This document shows positions 42,486 through 49,654 of a DNA stretch of 49,654 bases, in pieces. The position numbers and the translations under genes are program-made. The stretch is from Novosphingobium indicum (GTDB taxonomy: Bacteria > Pseudomonadota > Alphaproteobacteria > Sphingomonadales > Sphingomonadaceae). The DNA lies in contig NZ_BMLK01000025.1 in NCBI RefSeq assembly GCF_014645195.1, positions 1 through 49,654 of the forward strand. Direction: 5' to 3'. Positions within the stretch are counted from its first letter, which is position 1. Each line of letters starts with the position of its first letter. The notes beneath the pieces were generated by a model. That model saw nothing but the letters and a program-made list of their open reading frames with translations. It was not told the origin of the DNA and ran no database searches.

Positions 42486-42740
42486 TGAAGCACTCCAGGT
42501 CTCCGGCGTTCGTGCGCCGGGGAAGAAGCGCGTCACCGGGGCAAGTTCCCGGGGACACGCGGGGAACTTCATGGACAGCCATTGCACGCACGATTTTGCC
42601 GACACCGAGTCCCTCGATCCGGACCGAAGAAGGACAAGAAAAAGTCCATGACCTTCAGCCTTTTGACCCTCCCGGGCCAGGACTTGCGGGCGCAAGAGCA
42701 AGCTCTTGCGTGTTGTCGTCACTCATGCCCCGAGGGGCAA

Positions 42741-42771
42741 TTTTGTAATGCACCGTACGCACGGGTGCTGC
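42741..42771. repeat. 31-bp direct repeat, right copy (possible att site)
   Basis: 29 of 31 positions match 13650-13680. It is preceded by CACTCA and the palindrome GCCCC-GA-GGGGC, a hairpin whose sequence differs from that at the left copy but whose shape is the same. Confidence 0.6.
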
Positions 42772-43012
42772 GCAGGTTTTTCGTCCCTGTTCAGTGGGTT
42801 GGAGAGGGTGCCGTGTCACCCGCTGGCACGCATTAGCGTCATACCGGTAGTATCGAGATGGCGGCTCTCATCGCGAATCCCTTGGGTTTCCACGATTTTC
42901 TCGCGTGTGCCGTGGCGGACAGCCGCATTTCTTGAGTTTTCTGCCGGTTTGCGGTAAAAGGCTCCTGCTTCATGACATTCTGACGCCGGGCTTCGCGCAG
43001 CGGAGCAATGGC
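42772..43012. other. Spacer before RHH-TraD-relaxase operon, possible oriT
   Basis: 241 bases without a supported gene, between the repeat and the relaxosome-type RHH gene. It has AT-rich runs and short imperfect inverted repeats such as GCCG-GTTT-GCGG near 42947. In MobF systems oriT lies upstream of the RHH accessory gene, which fits, but no nic sequence could be recognised. Confidence 0.3.
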
Positions 43013-43312
43013 ATGCACAGAATAAGCGTCCGGGTGGACGACACCCTTTACCGCCGGCTTCAGCGCCGGGCCTACGGCGCAAACCTCACCTTATCCGAGT
43101 TCGTTCGCCAGGTTCTGGGCGAGGCAGCCGATCCCCACGGGCGCTACATCTATTCCTCGCAGGACGAGGTTCTGGCGACCTCCATCCAGATACTGACCTT
43201 GCTCGCGACCTCGATCGGCGCACGTTCGCCCGAACTTCTCGAGCGGGGGATGCTCGATGCCCGCGCGATCCTCGGCGAACGGGGCCTCCTCGATCCGGAG
43301 CAGGACCGGTGA
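43013..43312 (+). CDS. Ribbon-helix-helix relaxosome-type protein
   Basis: 99 residues from ATG 43013 with GGAG 7 bases upstream. HRISVRVDDTLYRRLQRRAYG with LTLSEFVRQVLGEA is a RHH domain of the TraY/MobC/TrwA kind. It precedes TraD by 157 bases; the order RHH-TraD-TraI matches MobF transfer regions in which the RHH protein helps the relaxase at oriT and controls the operon. Confidence 0.7.
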   Translation: MHRISVRVDDTLYRRLQRRAYGANLTLSEFVRQVLGEAADPHGRYIYSSQDEVLATSIQILTLLATSIGARSPELLERGMLDARAILGERGLLDPEQDR

Positions 43313-43469
43313 AGGGGGGAACGTCAGGAGGCCGGCAGCATCCAATGGGCGCGGTTCGGTTGTCGCCAGCTGCACCGCAGTTCAGGCACGGCGCTGTCCC
43401 CGAACCAGTCCAGCCGGGGCTGCGTTTCGGCGCTGAAGCGTTCCCTTTTGTGCAGGAGGGAAGGCGCTC

Positions 43470-45572
43470 ATGAGCATCTTTCGCAACGATACCCTGGGGA
43501 GTTGGACGCGCGGCGGGCAGTCGATCGTCCATAATGTCCGCATGACCACGCAGGTCTTTTTCCAGACCGTAATGGCCGGGCTGGGATTATGGGTGATCCT
43601 GACGGTGTGGTGGGTGCTGGAACATATCAGCGACTATCAGCGCTTCATCCTCCTCAAGCTTTTTGAAGCGAGTCTGAAGGTTCAGGCGGCACCCGGCACG
43701 AACGATCCCGTCCTCTTCAAGACGCCCGCTGGCTACCAGTACTGGACTTCGGCCGACTGGCTCCTGGCGTCGCCGATCGCGACGAAGACCATCCATGCCT
43801 TTGAAGCCGAATGCATCCGGGGGGCAATATTCTCGGGAGCAGGTTCGCTCGTCGTGCTCGCCTGCGCCTGGTATGCCTTTACCCGCACAGGCAGGGGGCT
43901 TGGTTCGAACGAATACCTTCGCGGCGCAAAGTTCGGAACGATCAGGCAGGTTAGGCGGGTACTCTCCAAATTCGAGCGAGGCAGCTTCCGGATCGGCGGT
44001 GTTCCGGTGCCTGATGCCTTCGAACCGGAACATATCCTGCTGTGTGGAGCCCCCGGCACGGGCAAGACGAACATCATCGTCAAGATGCTCGAAGGCATTC
44101 GCAAGGAGGGCAAGCGGGCGATCATTTACGATACTGCGGGGACTTTCGTCGAGAAGTTCTACCGACCCGGCAAGGACATCATCCTCAACCCGCTCGATGC
44201 CCGCACCGCGCACTGGTCGCCGTGGGGGGACGTGCCGCGCGAATATCACTACGACCAGATGGCGGAATCGACGATCCCCGACAAGGCGGGCGATCCGTTC
44301 TGGGCAAGGTCCGCGCGCGGGACCCTGGTCGCGGTCTTGAGGAAGCTTGCGCGCGAAGGTGAGATGCTGGTCTCGGTGCTCCTCGATCGGTTGCTGCGCT
44401 CCCCGCTCAAGGACCTTGCCGCCTTTGCGCAGGATACCGAAGCGGCCGCATTCATCAGCCTCGAAGGGGACCGGACATCGGCCGGAATCCAGGCCGAACT
44501 CGCGTCCGTGATGCGCAGCTTCTCCTACCTTGACGATACCCGGACGGGCCTTTCGATCCGCGACTGGGTGAGCAACGAGGAAGGAGACAACTGGCTCTTC
44601 ATCACCGTGAAGGCCGACCAGCTTCCTTCCTTGCGACCGCTCATCACTGTCTGGCTCGACATCGCGATTTCGGCGATCATGAGCATGGCGCCGGATCACC
44701 GGCGACGCCTCTACTGCGTCGTCGACGAACTCCCCACCCTGCAGAAGCTGCCGTCCCTGTCGGACTTCCTCGCCCGAGCCCGCAAGTACGGCGGCTGCGG
44801 TATCCTCGGCTTCCAGTCCTACCCGCAATTGGAGGCGACTTACGGGATCCAGGATGCCGCGGCGATCACAGGCTATTGCTCGACCTGGGTCGCGCTTCGG
44901 GCGAACGATACCCCCACTGCCAAGCACGTTTCGGAAAACCTGGGCCAGGTCGAACAGATCGAGGCGAACGAAGGCATGTCCTACGGCGTCAACGACATGC
45001 GCGACGGGGTGAACCTCTCGCGCATGCAGGTGACGCGCCCGCTCGTCATGCACACCGAGGTCACCAATCTGCCTAACCTCTCGGGCTACTTGCGCTTCGG
45101 CCGGGACCTGCCGGTGGTGCGTTTTAAGGACAAGTTCAATTCCTTGCCCACGATTGCCGAAGGCTTTGTGGAGCGTGAAGATCCTCCCCTGCGCGATGGA
45201 GACGGTGCTGCGATCATAGCTGCCCTGCGGGCGGAAGAGGAACCAGATGTGTGCTCCGAACCCGGTGAAGCGGGCACTGCGAATGGCAAACCAGAACGGC
45301 GCGAGAAGCGACGCCATCCAGGCAGAAAGTCCGGCGATGCAGATGGGCAGCCTGATCTATTCGAGAACGTCCCTCCTTCGGATGGCCTTGCTCCCCGCGA
45401 ACCTGTTCCACCCGTATCGCCGGATACTGGCGAGGCGGTCTCCGACGACAATTCAGACCAACCACGCGAAGTGCAGGACTTCACACTTGGCGCGAAGCGC
45501 GGCCGTCCGCGTATCGAGATCAATGTCTATAATCGTTCTGGCGGACCTTCGCGCAAGGCCCGGCCGGCATGA
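43470..45572 (+). CDS. traD: Type IV coupling protein TraD/TrwB
   Basis: 700 residues. Two N-terminal transmembrane helices (~27-50 and ~117-138), then Walker A GAPGTGKT (193-200), Walker B LYCVVDELPTL and a C-terminal acidic region with a basic end. The family pumps the relaxase-DNA complex into the mating channel. It overlaps the relaxase gene by 4 bases (ATGA). The mating-pair proteins are not in the window. Confidence 0.93.
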   Translation: MSIFRNDTLGSWTRGGQSIVHNVRMTTQVFFQTVMAGLGLWVILTVWWVLEHISDYQRFILLKLFEASLKVQAAPGTNDPVLFKTPAGYQYWTSADWLLASPIATKTIHAFEAECIRGAIFSGAGSLVVLACAWYAFTRTGRGLGSNEYLRGAKFGTIRQVRRVLSKFERGSFRIGGVPVPDAFEPEHILLCGAPGTGKTNIIVKMLEGIRKEGKRAIIYDTAGTFVEKFYRPGKDIILNPLDARTAHWSPWGDVPREYHYDQMAESTIPDKAGDPFWARSARGTLVAVLRKLAREGEMLVSVLLDRLLRSPLKDLAAFAQDTEAAAFISLEGDRTSAGIQAELASVMRSFSYLDDTRTGLSIRDWVSNEEGDNWLFITVKADQLPSLRPLITVWLDIAISAIMSMAPDHRRRLYCVVDELPTLQKLPSLSDFLARARKYGGCGILGFQSYPQLEATYGIQDAAAITGYCSTWVALRANDTPTAKHVSENLGQVEQIEANEGMSYGVNDMRDGVNLSRMQVTRPLVMHTEVTNLPNLSGYLRFGRDLPVVRFKDKFNSLPTIAEGFVEREDPPLRDGDGAAIIAALRAEEEPDVCSEPGEAGTANGKPERREKRRHPGRKSGDADGQPDLFENVPPSDGLAPREPVPPVSPDTGEAVSDDNSDQPREVQDFTLGAKRGRPRIEINVYNRSGGPSRKARPA

Positions 45573-48532
45573 TCCATCCCCGCCGTCTCAAGGGCACTTC
45601 GGGCAATATCGCGCGCTACTATACGGTGGGCGACTATTACACCAAGGGTGGTGACGAGCCCAGCCAATGGGGCGGGCGCCTTGCGCCCGAACTCGGGCTC
45701 GAAGGCAAGGTCGATCCTCATGTCTTTGCCGAACTGCTTGCCGGGCGCGTGACGGGCCAGCAGCTTGGCCGGCATCGCGGGGACGGGGAGATCCAGCACC
45801 ATCCCGGATGGGACTTCGCGGTCAATGCGCCCAAGTCGGTTTCGATCATAGCGCTCGTCGCGGGCGATGAGCGGATGATCGAGGCGCACGAGCGCGCGGT
45901 GACCGCGGCGCTTTCCTATCTGGAAGAACATGCCTCGCTTCGCCGGCGCGAGGACGGCGAGATCATCCACGAGACGACGGGCCGGCTGCTCTTCGCGCGC
46001 TTCACCGAGCATGCAAGCCGGGACCTTGACCCGCACCTTCACACCCATGTCGTCATCCTCAACATGACCAACCGTGAGGTGGACGGCCCCATGGCGAGCC
46101 TCGAGACCCGGGCCATGTTCGCCGAGCAGATGGTGGCAGGGCAGGTCTACCGCAACGAACTCGCGCGGGACCTGCGCGAACAGGGCTTCGAAATCGAATT
46201 CGACCCGCGCCGGGGGCTCTTCGAGATCGCCGGTGTGCCGAAGGAATTCATCCGCGAAACCTCGCAGCGTGCCCGAAAAATCGATGCTCATGCCCAGGAA
46301 CATGGCCTTACCGGGCAGGCCGCGCGCCGTGCGTCTTTCTACGAAACCCGCGGACCCAAGGTCAAAGCGGGGCTGGGCGACCTGAAGGAGCAATGGACCG
46401 AGCGCGCAAAACCTTATGCCAAGGAGTTGGCCGAGCTAGCCATCCGGGCGGCAGACCGCGAAGGGCAGGGGGCTGCGATCGATCCCATGGCTAACAGACG
46501 CGCGGCGCTCTTCGGCATTCGCCAGACTGAAACCCGCGAGGCCGTCTCGAACCTCGGCTCGCTTTACCGTCATGCGCTGGCAAGCCATGTCGGGGAAGTG
46601 CGCCTTGCCGATGTGCGCCCGCTCATCACCGAGCATGAAGCACGGCGCAAGCTGCTTGCGGTCCGCGAGCCGACTGGCGACCGTTCCCTGACCCGGGGCC
46701 GCACAACGCGCCGCAGTGCCCGGCTCGAGCAGGCCCTGTCGCGCGAACTCGCGCTTGCACTGGATGATGTCAGGCCCATTGCTTCGTCCGATCGCCTGCT
46801 GGCACGGCTCGAACACGCAGGGCTCAACCCGGCGCAGGAACAAGCGCTGGTCATGCTCGCATCGTCACGCGACCGTGTCACGGGACTCCACGGCGTCGCG
46901 GGTGCAGGCAAGTCGACCTTGATGCGCACGCTTGCCAAAGCGGCCGAACCGGCAACGCGCTTTCTTGCTCTGGCGCCGACGTCCTCGGCCGCCGCCAATC
47001 TAGGCGACGGGGCACGCGTTGATGCCAGAACCGTGGCCAGCCTGTTGGCAGGCGGCGGGCACGGGATCACTCATACCCACGTCCTGCTGGTCGATGAGGC
47101 GGGGCAACTGGGGAACCGGCAGGCTCAACGCCTGCTCCAGATAAGCCGGGAGACAGGCGCGAGGCTCATCCTGCTGGGGGACAACCGGCAGACTGGCGCG
47201 ATCGAGCAGGGCAAGCCGTTCTGGCTCCTTCAGCGCCTGGGACTTCCGACTGCGGAGCTGACGGAATCGATGCGGCAGGAAACGCGGATGATGAAGGCCG
47301 CGGTGACCGAAGCCCGGGCAGGAAACTACGCCGCCTCACTCGAAAGGCTCGACAAGGTGGTGAGCGGGGCAAGCGCTGAGCGCCTGGCGAGGGGACTCGT
47401 CGAGGAATGGACCCGGCTGGGGCCGGAGACGCGCGCGACGACCAATATCCTCGTGCTCGAGAACGAAACGCGGCTCCTGGTCAATGCAAAGATCCGCGAA
47501 ACCCTCAAGTCTGAGAGTGCGATTGCGGCCGAGGATACCCGCCTCTCGGTGCTCACCCCCGCAGGCATGACCGCCCAGGAAAAGCACTTCGCGCGCTTCT
47601 ATTCTGGTGGGCAGGTTGTCACTTTTGCTCGCGATTTGGCCGGTCCGGGCATCGCCCGCGATACCGAGTACCGGGTGGCCGGTCTCAGCCAGGATGCCAA
47701 TGGCAGACAGGTCGTTCGCCTTGGCGATGAGAATGGCCGGATGATCCGGTGGGATCCGCGCCTGGGGCAAGCGCGTCACGTCAATGTGTTCCACCGCCAA
47801 GAGCGTGATCTTGCGCAAGGCGACCGCATCCAGTGGAGGCTCGTCAACCGCGAACTGGACCTGAAGAATGCCGAGCGCGGTTCGGTCGAGAAGCTGGAAG
47901 GGAGCCTGGCCACCATCCGCTGGGACCGCGGGGAGCGCGTCCAGACCATCGACCTATCCCTGCACAAGACCTGGGACCACGGTTATGCCGAAACCGTCTA
48001 TTCCGCGCAGTCGAAGACCTATGCGCGGGTCTATGTCCTGGCGCCGGTCAATTCCGCACTGGTCAACGGCCAGAACTACTACACGGCGATCACCCGCGCG
48101 CGTCTTGGCGTGAAGCTCTGGACCGAAAACGAGAAGAAGCTGGTCGAGAAGTTGGAAGCGCGATCCGGGGAGAAGACTTCGGCGCTGGAAGGGCTCGGCC
48201 GGCTCGATCGAGATGCCGCGCGCGCTCTTGGCGATCGTCATGCGGGACGCCTAGCGCAGGCGCGTGACGATCAGCAGCGCTTGCGACAGGACCGGCGCGA
48301 CCAGCTGCTGGAACGCCAGCTTGATCAGCGCCGCTCCTCGGAGGGATTGAGTGAGCATCTCGCAGAAGGTGCGCGCGGCATTGCGGAAATCATGGACCGT
48401 ATCCTGAAAGCGGCACTTGATCGCCGTGCCAGCTCCGGGCGCCGTCATGTTGATTCGGGCAGGAGCCAAGCTTCACCGCCCGCCGATCAAGATCACCAGA
48501 AATTCAACGATCGATCCGGTTTTGACCGCTGA
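45569..48532 (+). CDS. traI: MobF relaxase-helicase TraI/TrwC
   Basis: 987 residues. N-terminal relaxase domain with catalytic tyrosines (Y17, Y18; a second pair Y23, Y24) and the 3H metal motif H156-x-H158-x-H160 (DPHLHTHVVILN). Helicase domain with Walker A GVAGAGKST near residue 447 and Walker B LLVDEAGQLG near 508. C-terminal UvrD-like motifs (YSAQSKTYARVYVL, YTAITRAR). Charged Arg/Gln-rich tail. It nicks oriT, stays bound to the 5' end and unwinds the strand for transfer. Confidence 0.95.
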   Translation: MIHPRRLKGTSGNIARYYTVGDYYTKGGDEPSQWGGRLAPELGLEGKVDPHVFAELLAGRVTGQQLGRHRGDGEIQHHPGWDFAVNAPKSVSIIALVAGDERMIEAHERAVTAALSYLEEHASLRRREDGEIIHETTGRLLFARFTEHASRDLDPHLHTHVVILNMTNREVDGPMASLETRAMFAEQMVAGQVYRNELARDLREQGFEIEFDPRRGLFEIAGVPKEFIRETSQRARKIDAHAQEHGLTGQAARRASFYETRGPKVKAGLGDLKEQWTERAKPYAKELAELAIRAADREGQGAAIDPMANRRAALFGIRQTETREAVSNLGSLYRHALASHVGEVRLADVRPLITEHEARRKLLAVREPTGDRSLTRGRTTRRSARLEQALSRELALALDDVRPIASSDRLLARLEHAGLNPAQEQALVMLASSRDRVTGLHGVAGAGKSTLMRTLAKAAEPATRFLALAPTSSAAANLGDGARVDARTVASLLAGGGHGITHTHVLLVDEAGQLGNRQAQRLLQISRETGARLILLGDNRQTGAIEQGKPFWLLQRLGLPTAELTESMRQETRMMKAAVTEARAGNYAASLERLDKVVSGASAERLARGLVEEWTRLGPETRATTNILVLENETRLLVNAKIRETLKSESAIAAEDTRLSVLTPAGMTAQEKHFARFYSGGQVVTFARDLAGPGIARDTEYRVAGLSQDANGRQVVRLGDENGRMIRWDPRLGQARHVNVFHRQERDLAQGDRIQWRLVNRELDLKNAERGSVEKLEGSLATIRWDRGERVQTIDLSLHKTWDHGYAETVYSAQSKTYARVYVLAPVNSALVNGQNYYTAITRARLGVKLWTENEKKLVEKLEARSGEKTSALEGLGRLDRDAARALGDRHAGRLAQARDDQQRLRQDRRDQLLERQLDQRRSSEGLSEHLAEGARGIAEIMDRILKAALDRRASSGRRHVDSGRSQASPPADQDHQKFNDRSGFDR

Positions 48533-48563
48533 TACCATTGCTCAACCGTGAGGGAGTTCGCAC

Positions 48564-48758
48564 ATGACCACCAATTTCCTTGGGTCCACGCTATTCGGGC
48601 AGGCGCCTCGGCTTTGGCTGCCCGCGTCGGCGTTCATGCTTATTGCCACGCCGGTGCATGCCGCGGTGCGTAAGGCCGATGAAGCCCGTATTGCCGGTTG
48701 CATCCACGACGCTGCTGCGGGCCGTCCCTGGCTTGAAAAGACCCTCTGGGGCCTGTGA
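48564..48758 (+). pseudogene. VirB1-like lytic transglycosylase, cut off by IS
   Basis: The N-terminal 64 residues have a signal peptide and the transglycosylase start (RKADEARIAGCIHDAAAGRP then WLEKTLWGL). The frame meets a stop at 48756-48758 that is formed by the end of an IS3-family element. The catalytic core is missing. The remainder is expected beyond the nested IS block, outside the window. Peptidoglycan opening for the transfer apparatus would be lost. Confidence 0.72.
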
Positions 48759-49017
48759 AGCGTCCCGGGTTTTCCGGAGGCAGTTTCAATTGGGTCATGC
48801 GACCATATCGAGGGTCTCGTTGGCTGCATAGTAGTTGGCCTCGGCTTCGGCCGGCGGGATGTGCCCGATGGGGCCGAACAGGCGATGGTGATTGAACCAG
48901 TCGACCCAGCGCAGGGTGGCCATTTCCACTGCCGATGCGCTCGGCCATGACCGCTGCCGCCAGATGACCTCGGCCTTGTAGAGACCGTTGATCGTCTCGG
49001 CCAAGGCGTTGATGCTC
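48756..49017 (-). mobile_element. IS3-family element, right-end fragment
   Basis: Terminal sequence TGAAGCGTCCCGGGTTTTCC at 48756 fits the end of the IS51/IS3-type elements. It carries only the C-terminal end of the transposase and is cut by the IS110-type fragment near 49010-49017. Confidence 0.7.
48795..49017 (-). pseudogene. IS3-family transposase OrfB C-terminus
   Basis: INALAETINGLYKAEVI and WVDWFNHHRLFGPIGHIPPA are the end of the DDE domain of IS3 OrfB, including the catalytic Glu. The start is missing because another element is inserted upstream; the frame runs into it about residue 75 before the stop. Confidence 0.8.
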
Positions 49018-49590
49018 CTATGTCGGTCAAGTGCTTTTCACGAATGCTGACGCCGGCTTTTCGGTGCAGAGTTGCTGGTAGATTTCGCGGGCGATATACC
49101 GCTTGAGGCACCGCCGGATTTCGCGAGGCGACTTGCCTTCGGCGCTTCGGCGCTGGACGTACTCGCGGGTCGGCGGATGGTGGCGCATGCGAACCAGGGC
49201 GACGCGGTACAAAGCCGCATTCGCCCGTCGGTTTCCGCCGCGGTTGAGCCGGTGACGGTTGGTCTTGCCACTCGATGCCGGCACCGGGCACACACCGCAT
49301 AGTTTGGCGAACGCCGCCTCCGATCGGATCCGCTGGGGATTGTCGCCCAGGACGACAAGCATGTCGGCGATGGTACCGGTCGACACGCCAGGCGCGTCCA
49401 TCAGGGCCGGTGCGTGGGCACGCACCAACCGCTCGAGGACGGCTTCGTGCTCCTTGATTTCGGCATCCAGCATCAGCCATCGGTGCGCCAATGCGCGTAG
49501 CGCCATCTTGGCCGATGCAGTGGTGGAGACCGGTGTCCTTGGGCGCAGCGCTGCGATCGCGCGGATCAGCGTCATCTTGCCGGTCATGCC
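49018..49590 (-). mobile_element. IS110-family element, partial
   Basis: Inserted within the IS3 transposase and itself broken at about 49590 by an IS21-type end. The right part holds the C-terminal transposase half only. Confidence 0.68.
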
Positions 49591-49596
49591 TGTCAA
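49027..49596 (-). pseudogene. IS110-family transposase, C-terminal half
   Basis: About 190 residues. APGVSTGTIADMLVVLGDNP, FAKLCGVCPVPASSGKTNRH, RLNRGGNRRANAALYRVALV and EIRRCLKRYIAREIY are diagnostic of the IS110/IS116/IS902 Transposase_20 domain with its catalytic Ser. The N-terminal DEDD half is absent; the first residues lie in the IS21-type end. Confidence 0.85.
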
Positions 49597-49654
49597 TCGG
49601 CGTCCAATCGGGACCCCCTATCGGCGCGCAAAAGGGACCCCTTGGCAGCATTGC
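49591..49654. mobile_element. IS21-family element, terminal end
   Basis: TGTCAATCGGCGTCCAATCG with repeated GGGACCCC motifs is the terminal pattern of IS21-type elements. It runs to the window edge. Confidence 0.55.

Noticed and set aside
43587..45317. 576-codon minus-strand ORF opposite traD
   Set aside because: Antisense shadow of TraD; no ribosome site or recognisable domain.
48542..49651. 369-codon minus-strand ORF across the IS block
   Set aside because: Crosses three different IS fragments in a frame different from both transposases; low-complexity Arg/Pro-rich sequence.

Overview
The window looks like a large conjugative plasmid, or an integrated conjugative element, from a sphingomonad alphaproteobacterium (Novosphingobium/Sphingobium type). 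This rests on the high-GC codon use, the DUF932/DUF736/DUF2493 plasmid genes, a MobF-type relaxase with a TraD coupling protein, a long TonB-dependent receptor next to oxygenases, and a heat-shock module with CIRCE and sigma-32-like promoters. No rRNA, tRNA, replication gene or CRISPR array was seen. All family assignments are from reading motifs; no database search was run.

Left backbone (1-13.6 kb, mostly + strand): the 3' end of a strawberry-notch-like protein, several plasmid hypotheticals, DUF932, DUF5983, a PP-loop (PAPS-reductase-like) enzyme, a GHKL ATPase, an orphan MbcA/ParS-like antitoxin, a VapBC pair with its operator, a decayed ParDE pair, DUF736, two tandem DUF2493 (SLOG) paralogues and a small TraC/TraD-like gene. 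Right backbone (42.8-48.8 kb): a ribbon-helix-helix protein, TraD and a TraI/TrwC-type relaxase-helicase in one operon. A VirB1-like transglycosylase follows, cut off by a nest of IS3, IS110 and IS21 fragments.

Between them lies about 29 kb of accessory DNA (13.65-42.77 kb). It is bracketed by a near-identical 31-bp direct repeat and has two overlapping tyrosine recombinase genes at its right end. I read it as a genomic island. In order it carries: an autoinhibited Fic AMPylase-like protein with two operator palindromes; a stress module (usg, a small gene, groES-groEL, a DUF465 protein, hsp20 behind a possible ROSE thermometer); a possible defence block (a PD-(D/E)XK-like protein, a membrane protein overlapping a NA37 nucleoid-associated-like gene, a second PD-(D/E)XK-like protein); a compact His-Xaa-Ser (Hxs) modification operon; a catabolic/uptake cluster (Rieske oxygenase, VOC protein, two 2-oxoglutarate/Fe(II) oxygenases, TonB-dependent receptor, divergent LysR regulator); a RHH-PIN toxin-antitoxin pair; more plasmid-type genes; a nucleotidyltransferase-HEPN fusion; and the recombinases.

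The most unusual unit is the Hxs operon at 24.5-29.3 kb. Two radical-SAM proteins, a secreted protein with five tandem His-X-Ser triplets and a peptidoglycan-binding domain, a small membrane-anchored partner and a di-haem MauG-like cytochrome form one overlapping operon. No HxsD was recognised, and an imperfect repeat of about 70 bp flanks it. The NA37-like/membrane-protein pair at 20.5-23.0 kb is the best candidate for an undescribed system.
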